9,273 bases of DNA, taken from Gemmatimonadota bacterium. GTDB taxonomy: Bacteria > Gemmatimonadota > Gemmatimonadetes > Gemmatimonadales > Gemmatimonadaceae. The stretch is taken from contig QHUV01000059.1 of NCBI GenBank assembly GCA_003222065.1, forward strand, positions 1 to 9,273. The letters are read 5' to 3'. The notes under the pieces were generated by a model. That model did not search any database. It was not told the origin of the DNA and was given only the letters and a program-made list of their open reading frames with translations. How positions within the stretch are numbered: the stretch's first letter is position 1; the number at the start of each line of letters is the position of its first letter. The position numbers and the translations under genes were made by a program. Of the stretch, positions 1 through 5,139 are shown piece by piece.

Positions 1-173
1 GTCCCCAGGACGTCGTCGTCTATGTCGACCAGACGAAGATGGGCGGTCCGAGCACTTTGGCGCAAATCCCGATCACCGACGTAAAGGAAATCCAGTACCT
101 GAACGGGACGGATGCTACCCAGCGCTACGGCACCGGGCACGGGGCGGGCGCGATCATCGTCATCCGGAAGTGA
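1..173 (+). CDS. C-terminal fragment of a TonB-receptor plug-domain-like protein (5' truncated)
   Basis: The reading frame is open from the left edge and ends at TGA 171-173, giving about 56 visible residues. The end of the protein reads IPITDVKEIQYLNGTDA, then TQRYGTGHGAGAIIVIRK. This matches the closing pattern of the plug domain of TonB-dependent outer-membrane receptors (I.v.dI..IeyL.G..A..YG...a.G.I.I), where the plug would normally lead into a beta-barrel. Here the protein stops directly after the plug-like motif, so it is not a full receptor. Short free-standing plug-like proteins, often exported, occur in several Gram-negative phyla; I infer this is one. The N-terminus, including any signal peptide, lies outside the window. 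It is convergent with the KamA-family gene across a hairpin terminator. Confidence 0.75.
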   Translation, partial: PQDVVVYVDQTKMGGPSTLAQIPITDVKEIQYLNGTDATQRYGTGHGAGAIIVIRK

Positions 174-207
174 CGACGTATCGCCGTTAGGCGGCGCTGC
201 GATGCGA

Positions 208-240
208 GAAGGGCCGGGCGCGCTGTGCGCCCGGCCCTTC
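208..240. terminator. Strong GC-rich hairpin between convergent genes (bidirectional terminator)
   Basis: A perfect 14-bp stem pairs GAAGGGCCGGGCGC (208-221) with its complement (227-240) around the 5-base loop 222-226; an outer A-T pair (207/241) can extend it. It sits 34 bases after the plus-strand stop and 17 bases after the minus-strand KamA stop. The position fits termination in both directions. Neither side has a proper T-run, so it is not a canonical rho-independent terminator, but the stem is very stable. Confidence 0.8.
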
Positions 241-257
241 TGGCTTCTCGTCAGGAG

Positions 258-1235
258 CTATGAGCCAGTCTTGCGGCGGCGCCGTGACCGCGATGCAGCT
301 TTCTTTCCGATCTGAATCGGAACGACGTCATTCTGTGCGGCGGGCGCAAGTGGATCGCAGCCTGATTCCGCCGCGACTTGTCGCGGTTGCTTGTACACGA
401 AGCGCTTGCCCTCGTAGTTGCGAAAGATCACCTCGTCCTCCGTGATCTCTTCCACATACTCGGGAAGCAACGGCACCTTGCCGCCACCCCCGGGAGCATC
501 AATGACGAAGTGTGGAACAGCGAGGCCCGACGTCCAGCCGCGAAGCGCCTTCACGATCTCGAGCGCCGCGACGGAGTCGGGGGTGAGCTCGCTCGGGTGA
601 TTGAAGTGCGTGTTCATGTACACCGGATGGTACTTTCGCACCATCTCGCAGAACTCGGGCGTGATCCGCTCTGGCAGGTGCGACGTGATTCGGCTGCCGA
701 TGCGAATGATCTCGATATGCGGGATCGCGCGCAGCTGCTGAAAGATGTACTCCAGCCGACGGTCCGAGAGCATCATTGGATCGCCACCCGAGAGTATGAC
801 GTCGCGGATCTCGGCGTGCTCGGCCAGATACGCGAACGCCGAGTCGTACTGATTGAGCGGAATCTTCTCCGGATCGCCGACCTTCCGACGCCGCGTGCAG
901 AAGCGGCAGTACGTGGCGCACACGGGACTGACGAGGAACAGCGCGCGGTCAGGATACCGGTGTGTAATGTTCGGCACCGGCGAGTCGCCGTCCTCGTCCA
1001 ACGAGTCAATCACTCCGTCAACGATCTCGAGTTCTTGGACCGTCGGCACGTATTGGTTCCACATCGGATCGCCAACTTCCTTGATCTGCGCCAAGGCCGC
1101 CGGCGTTATGCGCATCTGGAAGTTGTCGAACGCTGGCTTGAGCGCTTCGACGTCGATTACGTCGTGCCCGAACCGATTCGCCAATTTCTCCAGCGTATCG
1201 ACGCCTTCGTGCAGGATCTTCTGCCAGTCACTCAT
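258..1235 (-). CDS. kamA: KamA-family radical-SAM 2,3-aminomutase with an internal in-frame deletion of about 64 residues
   Basis: This 325-residue protein resembles lysine 2,3-aminomutase, which interconverts L-lysine and L-beta-lysine using a [4Fe-4S] cluster, SAM and PLP. The cluster motif CATYCRFC is at residues 106-113. SGGDP (149-153), NTHFNHPSE (208-216) and PGGGGK (248-253, PLP lysine K253) are also present, as is D246, the equivalent of D330 in the Clostridium subterminale enzyme. Between L225-E226 and I227 the family normally has about 64 more residues (roughly LLADAGVPLGNQ to RTPVSKGIE). These include the YQCD aspartate (D293 in C. subterminale) that binds the substrate amino group. 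All of that is missing, while the frame and both flanks stay intact. The C-terminal zinc-site cysteine cluster of the clostridial enzyme is also absent; instead there is a basic tail (KKAASRSRRRRKTGS). ATG at 1235 has no Shine-Dalgarno sequence, and an in-frame stop lies just upstream. It is the last gene of the operon, 25 bp after the GNAT gene. The family call is firm; activity of this copy is doubtful. Confidence 0.88.
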   Translation of the reverse strand: MSDWQKILHEGVDTLEKLANRFGHDVIDVEALKPAFDNFQMRITPAALAQIKEVGDPMWNQYVPTVQELEIVDGVIDSLDEDGDSPVPNITHRYPDRALFLVSPVCATYCRFCTRRRKVGDPEKIPLNQYDSAFAYLAEHAEIRDVILSGGDPMMLSDRRLEYIFQQLRAIPHIEIIRIGSRITSHLPERITPEFCEMVRKYHPVYMNTHFNHPSELTPDSVAALEIVKALRGWTSGLAVPHFVIDAPGGGGKVPLLPEYVEEITEDEVIFRNYEGKRFVYKQPRQVAAESGCDPLAPAAQNDVVPIQIGKKAASRSRRRRKTGS

Positions 1236-1240
1236 GGACA

Positions 1241-1268
1241 GAGGGGCTAGGGCCTAAGGGTTAAGGGG
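1241..1268. repeat. Four degenerate telomere-like heptamers
   Basis: On the plus strand the sequence reads gaggggc-tagggcc-taagggt-taagggg, four consecutive 7-base units of the form (t/g)a(a/g)ggg-N. The tract fills most of the gap between the GNAT and KamA genes and covers the GNAT stop codon (1261-1263). It also occupies the place where a KamA ribosome-binding site would be expected, giving pyrimidine-rich mRNA there. It may be a remnant of a longer tandem tract or a dispersed intergenic repeat. Confidence 0.5.
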
Positions 1269-1725
1269 CCAGGGCTTTCGTGTAGATGACGCGATCGTCG
1301 CCGACCGCGTAGTAGTCGCGCATGCGCGCGACTTCTTGGTATCCACGAGCCAGATAAAACCGCCGCGTGGCATCGTAATCGGCGCGGGACGAGGTTTCTG
1401 CGATGAGAAGACGCGCCCCTCGCTCGCGCAGCCGTTGCTCCACTTCGCCGAGCAGCTGTGACCCGTCGCCGTGCCGCTGTGCGCTCGGGTGCACGGCAAT
1501 CCAATAGAGATCGAAAGTGCGGTCGGTGCCCGGGGTGGCGCCGAAGCAGGCGTACGCGATGAGATCGTCGTTGTCGAAACCGCCGAGAAACTCATAGTCT
1601 CCGGTCAGCGCGTCGTCGAAGACCTCTAGTGCGACAGTCACTTCGTCGGGGCGGAAGACAGCTGTCGCATCGAGGATTTCCCGCAAACGTCCGCGGTGTA
1701 TCCGCTGCAACGCGCCGAGCCGCAC
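1261..1725 (-). CDS. GNAT-family N-acetyltransferase
   Basis: A 154-residue GCN5-related acetyltransferase, which would transfer acetyl from acetyl-CoA to an amine. Recognisable parts, numbered from GTG 1725, are an N-terminal helix region with ATAVFRPDEV (20-29), the strand LIAYACFGATPGT (55-67), FDLYWIAVHP (71-80), the acetyl-CoA loop QRHGDG (83-88), the strand LLIAETSSR (106-114), FYLARGY (123-129), and a C-terminal DYYAVGDDRVIY (137-148). Length and order match complete single-domain GNATs. The only ATG available upstream would lie deep inside the preceding gene. GTG 1725 is preceded by AGGTGA at 5 bases' spacing; GTG 1734 is an alternative that adds 3 residues. The gene starts 14 bp after the ATP-grasp B stop, so it is cotranscribed. 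By analogy with the AblA/AblB pair, in which a GNAT acetylates beta-lysine, the substrate could be the KamA product or the ligated peptide, but this GNAT is not recognisably AblB itself. Confidence 0.85.
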   Translation of the reverse strand: MRLGALQRIHRGRLREILDATAVFRPDEVTVALEVFDDALTGDYEFLGGFDNDDLIAYACFGATPGTDRTFDLYWIAVHPSAQRHGDGSQLLGEVEQRLRERGARLLIAETSSRADYDATRRFYLARGYQEVARMRDYYAVGDDRVIYTKALAP

Positions 1726-1730
1726 CGCGG

Positions 1731-1736
1731 TCACCT
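1731..1736 (-). promoter_or_regulatory. Ribosome-binding site deciding the GNAT start
   Basis: On the minus strand AGGTGA is followed by CCGCG and then GTG (1725-1723). The 5-base spacing favours GTG 1725 over the in-frame GTG at 1734, which overlaps the AGGTGA itself. The site lies just downstream of the ATP-grasp B stop codon (1740-1742), so ribosomes ending there could re-initiate. Confidence 0.5.
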
Positions 1737-1739
1737 CGT

Positions 1740-2843
1740 TCAGTGATCGCCAACAGCCTGCCCGGTCTCCGGCGACGCTTCCCCACCAAAGAGGTCGAAC
1801 GCCGAGGCGCTTCGCGTGCTTGCCTCGGCGACTCCCGACAGTCGCTGCGCCATGGCCCAGCCATCTTCGATGGAGATCTCCTCGCGCCCGCGCTCGAGAC
1901 CGAGCTCGCACATGGTGCGCACGAGCGCGGGATATTCGATGCCGGCGACCGACGCCATGCGCGCCAGTCCAGCATCGGGCGCGATGTCGGGGTTCGCGTT
2001 CACCTCGAGAATCCAAGGCTGGCCCGCGCCGTCGATGCGCATGTCGATCCGTCCGTAGCCTTCACCGCCGACGAGCTTCCAGGCGGCGAGCGCGACTCGT
2101 CGCACTTCGGCGGCGAGCTTTGGGGGAAGATCCGCTGGACAACGTGGAGTCGCGCCCACGTCTTCCTCGCTGCCAACCGCCCACTTGGACTGGTAGGTCA
2201 CAATGCGCCACATCCCACGCGGCATGGCGGCGAAGTCGATCTCCGAGATCGGAAGCACCGTGTCGCCGAGTATCGCGACGTTGATCTCTCGTCCGTCGAC
2301 GTATCGCTGAACGAGGACTTCGTCCCACAGCTCGAGCATCGCGTCGACGCGCGCCGTGAGCGCGCGCATCGTGCGCGCGACCGAACGCTGCTCGACGCCG
2401 ACCGACGCATCTTCCGCGGCGGGCTTGCAAATGGTCGGAAAGCCGACGGACGTAAGCGCTCCACCACGCCGCACCGTGGTCCAGCGCGGAATCGGCAACC
2501 CGCCGCGTTCGAGGAGAGCGTTCACGACGTGCTTACGCAGGCACAGCGACGTCGTATAACTGGAGCTGCCCGTGTACGGAACTCCGAACAACTCGAGCAC
2601 CCCGACTACTGGCGGTTCCAGAGTCGCGATGCCGTCGATCCCCTCGCAGACATTGAATGCGAGATCGAACTTTCCGCGGCGCACGCGTTCGATCCAGCGA
2701 CCATCCATCAACACGGGAATGCGGACGACGTGATTCCCCTCGGCAGCGAGCGAGCGCTCGATCGCCTCGACTGTCCCGAGAATGAGAAGGTCAGGCGATT
2801 TGGCGAGCGCGGACGCGCCGTCGAAAAGAATCGCGATCTTCAC
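1740..2843 (-). CDS. D-Ala-D-Ala-ligase-like ATP-grasp ligase B
   Basis: A 367-residue ATP-grasp enzyme of the D-alanine-D-alanine ligase type, which would join a carboxylate to an amine through an acyl-phosphate with hydrolysis of ATP to ADP. Seen: the N-terminal Rossmann strand MKIAILFDGAS, DLAFNVCEGIDG (60-71), GVPYTGSSSYTTSLCLRKH (87-105), the ATP-binding lysine and glycine-loop region KPAAEDASVGV (140-150), the adenine-side strand EVLVQRYVDGREINVAI (175-191), and the Mg-binding residues D267 (GRID), E280 and N282 (EVNANPD). The loop differs from the usual K-P-x-x-x-G-S-S-x-G in that G-S is replaced by D-A. The residues after E280 (NANPDIAPDAGLARMA) are typical of non-peptidoglycan ligases, so cell-wall D-Ala-D-Ala synthesis is unlikely. 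The start is GTG; it overlaps the stop of ATP-grasp A as GTGA, indicating translational coupling. An extra C-terminal tail (about 325-367) is Ser/Ala/Gly-rich and of no known role. The substrate is unknown. Confidence 0.87.
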   Translation of the reverse strand: MKIAILFDGASALAKSPDLLILGTVEAIERSLAAEGNHVVRIPVLMDGRWIERVRRGKFDLAFNVCEGIDGIATLEPPVVGVLELFGVPYTGSSSYTTSLCLRKHVVNALLERGGLPIPRWTTVRRGGALTSVGFPTICKPAAEDASVGVEQRSVARTMRALTARVDAMLELWDEVLVQRYVDGREINVAILGDTVLPISEIDFAAMPRGMWRIVTYQSKWAVGSEEDVGATPRCPADLPPKLAAEVRRVALAAWKLVGGEGYGRIDMRIDGAGQPWILEVNANPDIAPDAGLARMASVAGIEYPALVRTMCELGLERGREEISIEDGWAMAQRLSGVAEASTRSASAFDLFGGEASPETGQAVGDH

Positions 2844-4063
2844 GCGACCGCCTGAGATTGATCGATCGCCGGCACGCGGCGCCCGCGCACACCGCGACGA
2901 CGCATGGTAATTCCACAGCGCTCGGCGGCGTGAAGGAGACAGGCCTGAATGAGCTCGTCGTACGACATGTCCGCGGCGCGCGCGGCGTTCGGCAAGCAGG
3001 AATTGTCCGCGGGATCGGGAAGAATTCCGGGAAGTGGATTCACTTCGACGATGTTGGCCACGCCATCGGCGTCGAGTCGGACATCGACGCGCGCCCAGTC
3101 TCGGCAGGCGAGGACTCGATAGGCACGCAGCACCACGCGTTCGATAGCGGAACGCATCGTGTCGGTAAGTGGCGCCGGACAGCTAAAGATGTCCAACGGT
3201 TGCTCGGGACGATCCCAGATCCACTTCGCCTCGTACCCGTAGATGGGAATGGACCCGTGAGGCAGCGCGCCGAAGTTCATCCCGACGATCGGGAGCACGC
3301 GCGCGTCGGGACCATTGCCCAGCACTCCGCACGTGAATTCGGCGCCGGGCAGGAATTCTTCGACAAGCACGGGCTGACGATACGTGTCGAGGAGGAACCG
3401 CACCTGCGCCTCGAGCTCGTCCGCGCTGCAAACGAAGTTGCGCTCCGTGATTCCCTTCGAGGAGCCTTCGTGTACGGGCTTCACGAAAAGCGGCATGATC
3501 TCCGAGGGCGGCGACAGTGGTGAGGCGCCGCCGAGTAGTCGATCGAGATCTTTCGCTGACTCGACGAGCAAGAATGGCGCGGTCGGTACCCGGTGATACG
3601 TGAGAATCTCCTTGGCGCGCGCCTTGTCGAGGCAGAGCGAAAGCGTGAGCGGATCACTGCCCGAGCAGGGAACGCCGAGGAATTCACAAATTGCCGGTAC
3701 GTGCGATTCGCGATTCACGCCGTGAAGTCCCTCGGCGATGTTGAACACGAGATCTGGCTTCGTGGCGCGGAGGCGCTCAGGAAGATCGGGTGTTGCCTCT
3801 AGATGAATAACTTCACCGTACGCGGCGAGCGCGCTGGCGATCGCACCGATGGTCTGTGCCGAATCCCACTCAGCGTAGAGATCATCGGAAGAAGACGCGA
3901 CGCTGGCGGCGGCAGCAGCCGTCGGCGCTTGGGGGATCCGGGACGCGTCGTCCCGGCCCGTACTGGGAGGGTCCTCTTCCGCCCGCGGTGCTTCGCTCTG
4001 GTCCGTCGCGAGCGCCGCGGATTGTTCAGGCTTCTGATTGTATGCGAAACCGATGCGCGTCAT
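2840..4063 (-). CDS. D-Ala-D-Ala-ligase-like ATP-grasp ligase A, with a disordered N-terminal insertion
   Basis: A 407-residue ATP-grasp protein and the first gene of the four-gene operon. Seen: strand MTRIGFAYN, then a low-complexity Ala/Ser/Pro/Glu stretch (about 14-59), then DLYAEWDSAQTIGAIASAL (61-79), DLVFNIAEGLHG (104-115), GVPCSGSDPLTLSLCLDK (130-147), the ATP loop KPVHEGSSKGI (195-205, canonical), VLVEEFLPGAEFTCGV (232-247), D327 (ARVD), and the metal-binding EVNPLPG (340-346, E340 and N342). All catalytic elements are intact, so it should be active. It is a divergent paralogue of ATP-grasp B, and the pair may form a heteromer or add residues in sequence. The tail is basic (MRRRGVRGRRVP). 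ATG 4063 begins directly on the first Rossmann strand; its Shine-Dalgarno sequence is weak (GAG 7 bases upstream). Without the insertion the length is typical of the family. The substrate is unknown; a peptidoglycan Ddl role is less likely given the context. Confidence 0.87.
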   Translation of the reverse strand: MTRIGFAYNQKPEQSAALATDQSEAPRAEEDPPSTGRDDASRIPQAPTAAAAASVASSSDDLYAEWDSAQTIGAIASALAAYGEVIHLEATPDLPERLRATKPDLVFNIAEGLHGVNRESHVPAICEFLGVPCSGSDPLTLSLCLDKARAKEILTYHRVPTAPFLLVESAKDLDRLLGGASPLSPPSEIMPLFVKPVHEGSSKGITERNFVCSADELEAQVRFLLDTYRQPVLVEEFLPGAEFTCGVLGNGPDARVLPIVGMNFGALPHGSIPIYGYEAKWIWDRPEQPLDIFSCPAPLTDTMRSAIERVVLRAYRVLACRDWARVDVRLDADGVANIVEVNPLPGILPDPADNSCLPNAARAADMSYDELIQACLLHAAERCGITMRRRGVRGRRVPAIDQSQAVA

Positions 4064-4201
4064 CCGATCTCGTTTGATCGTCCGCGGCGCGAAGTCGCCG
4101 CTCTCGTGTGCCGAGCCTTGCGTGCATCACGTATCACTCGTTGCTGGTCGACGCTGCGCCGATGAGTCGCGCAAGAGCGGTGCCATGTACGAGTCGGGCG
4201 C

Positions 4202-4230
4202 AAAATACAAACTGAGAAAATTTCGCGCAA
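4202..4230 (-). promoter_or_regulatory. Candidate promoter of the ATP-grasp/GNAT/KamA operon
   Basis: On the minus strand a -35-like TTGCGC (4230-4225) and a -10-like TATTTT (4207-4202) are separated by exactly 17 bases. This is the only AT-rich stretch in the neighbourhood, and it lies about 140 bases upstream of the ATG at 4063, implying a long leader. Matches to the sigma-70 consensus are only 3/6 and 4/6, so this is tentative. I found no convincing gene or known riboswitch in the 4064-4200 leader; a 19-codon ORF beginning at 4186 lacks a ribosome-binding site. Confidence 0.35.
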
Positions 4231-4241
4231 TGAAAATTTTC
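4216..4241. repeat. AT-rich inverted repeat, possible operator
   Basis: GAAAATTT (4216-4223) and AAATTTTC (4234-4241) form an 8-bp perfect inverted repeat with a 10-base spacer. The right-hand copy lies inside the self-complementary decamer GAAAATTTTC (4232-4241). The two copies bracket the candidate -35 element and reach into the promoter spacer, a placement typical of a dimeric repressor's operator. It could instead be part of the thyX terminator, since it lies downstream of the thyX stop. Confidence 0.45.
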
Positions 4242-4246
4242 AACTT

Positions 4247-4272
4247 GTCGTCCCGAGGAGCGAAGCGACGAC
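4247..4272. repeat. REP-like palindrome downstream of thyX
   Basis: GTCGTC (4247-4252) and GACGAC (4267-4272) form a 6-bp stem enclosing ccgaggagcgaagc. The core (gagcgaagcga) resembles dispersed intergenic repeats of the form 'tcctgagcgaagcga' found in many environmental bacterial genomes; this resemblance is from memory. It lies immediately after the thyX stop and could act as a weak transcription terminator or mRNA-stabilising element. Confidence 0.45.
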
Positions 4273-4277
4273 GTCAG
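4254..4277. repeat. Direct repeat copy 1 flanking thyX (stop-codon side)
   Basis: The sequence cgaggagcgaag, then cgac, then gacgtcag matches 5041-5060 at 19 of 20 aligned bases; the only other difference is the extra cgac. This copy overlaps the thyX stop codon (TGA on the minus strand, 4276-4274) and the REP-like palindrome. Confidence 0.6.
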
Positions 4278-5029
4278 ACCTTGTGATAAATCACGCGCGC
4301 CGCGTCGCGGCGATCGTCCGCCTCATAAATCTCGAAGTCGGAGAAGAAGCCGGGCGCTTCACATTGTAAGAGACGAAGCATGGCGATCGCGGCGCGGCGA
4401 ATCTCGAGCTCCGCGCCTTCACTCGCCCGCAGCTCGAGCATCGTTCGCCACGCTCGTGCGTTCGCGGTAACGACGATCTTCGTCTCCGTGGCGTTGGGGA
4501 GCACGGCGCGCGCCGCCTCGCGCGACATCTTGCGGCGATGCACTCGATCGGGGATCCACCCGTAGCGTTCCATCAGCTTCTCGACGAGCGCGACGTACGC
4601 GCGCTGTGCCTGCTCGATCTGTTCCCGCCACGCCGCCTCGAGACTTGTGTCCCCGATCACCGCCGGCGGAACGACGAAGTTCGCATCCGACTCGTCGACG
4701 TAGCGCTGCGAGAGCTGAGAGTAGGCGAAGCCGGCCCGGTGACGCACCAGCTCGTGCGTGAGCGAGCGGCTCACGCCCTCGAGCAGCAACGTGTAGTTCG
4801 CGTGCTCGAGCACGGAACCGTGTCCCTGCTTTTTTATGTTATCGAGATAGTCGCGGGTCGCACGCTTCGCGGGATTGTGCTGACTCATGTAGCAGACCCG
4901 ACCCGCGAATTCGGCGAGTCGCTCGCCATCGGTGCTTTCACCGATCCAGTTCACGGGCAAATGCACCGGCATCGTGAAGCTCGGACGGGCGAGGAGCGTG
5001 ACCGTAGGCTCGAAATAGAAGTGCGGCAT
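4274..5029 (-). CDS. thyX: Flavin-dependent thymidylate synthase ThyX
   Basis: A 251-residue ThyX, which methylates dUMP to dTMP using methylenetetrahydrofolate as carbon source and FAD/NADPH as reductant. It is unrelated to ThyA. Seen: YMSQHNP (47-53), GHGSVLEHANYT (69-80), SLTHELVRHRAGF (89-101), and the signature RHR (96-98) followed by AYSQLSQRYV (102-111). The signature serine S107 is separated from RHR by eight residues, one more than the classical RHRX7S. LPNATETKIVVTANAR (177-192) and the ELEIR segment (207-211) complete the dUMP/FAD-binding core. Length is normal and there is no truncation. ATG 5029 gives an N-terminus of typical form (PTVTLLARP at 8-16) but has no clear Shine-Dalgarno sequence. 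The gene stands alone: a hairpin separates it from the oxidase gene upstream, and a non-coding region follows. Near-identical direct repeats sit at both ends. Gene identity is firm. Confidence 0.95.
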   Translation of the reverse strand: MPHFYFEPTVTLLARPSFTMPVHLPVNWIGESTDGERLAEFAGRVCYMSQHNPAKRATRDYLDNIKKQGHGSVLEHANYTLLLEGVSRSLTHELVRHRAGFAYSQLSQRYVDESDANFVVPPAVIGDTSLEAAWREQIEQAQRAYVALVEKLMERYGWIPDRVHRRKMSREAARAVLPNATETKIVVTANARAWRTMLELRASEGAELEIRRAAIAMLRLLQCEAPGFFSDFEIYEADDRRDAARVIYHKV

Positions 5030-5040
5030 GGCGTGAAATG

Positions 5041-5060
5041 CGAGGAGCGGAGGACGTCAG
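5041..5060. repeat. Direct repeat copy 2 flanking thyX (start side)
   Basis: The sequence cgaggagcggaggacgtcag lies 11 bases upstream of the thyX start codon. It matches the copy at the thyX stop with one substitution and a 4-base gap. Its last five bases also form a small inverted repeat with what follows (gtcag-cgc-ctgac, 5056-5068). Confidence 0.6.
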
Positions 5061-5095
5061 CGCCTGACAAAGCAAGACGCGCCACGAGGGCACGT

Positions 5096-5139
5096 CAACC
5101 CACGCGCGGCGCGCCGCGCGCGGCCGCGCGCGTGGGTTG
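5096..5139. terminator. Very GC-rich hairpin after the FAD oxidase gene
   Basis: A perfect 13-bp stem pairs CAACCCACGCGCG (5096-5108) with CGCGCGTGGGTTG (5127-5139). The inner 18 bases are themselves GC-only and lie within two overlapping palindromes (5103-5120 and 5115-5132), so several folds compete. On the minus strand it begins directly after the oxidase stop codon TAA (5142-5140). There is no T-run, so it may terminate transcription, protect the mRNA 3' end, or reduce read-through into thyX. Confidence 0.65.

Noticed and set aside
378..1250. Long plus-strand ORF of 290 codons antisense to the KamA gene
   Set aside because: Arg/Val/Leu-rich translation with no motif; expected shadow of a GC-rich coding region whose opposite frame is clearly a real gene.
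1726..2016. Upstream extension of the GNAT reading frame to an ATG at 2016
   Set aside because: The extra ~97 residues lie wholly inside ATP-grasp B and are Arg/His-rich shadow sequence; GTG 1725 with AGGTGA is preferred.
1629..2855. Plus-strand ORF of 408 codons antisense to ATP-grasp B and the GNAT gene
   Set aside because: Crosses a gene boundary, is Arg/Ala/His-rich and has no recognisable domain; the minus strand has intact catalytic motifs.
4127..4186. Possible 19-codon leader peptide on the minus strand beginning at 4186
   Set aside because: No ribosome-binding site and no run of regulatory codons; too short to support.
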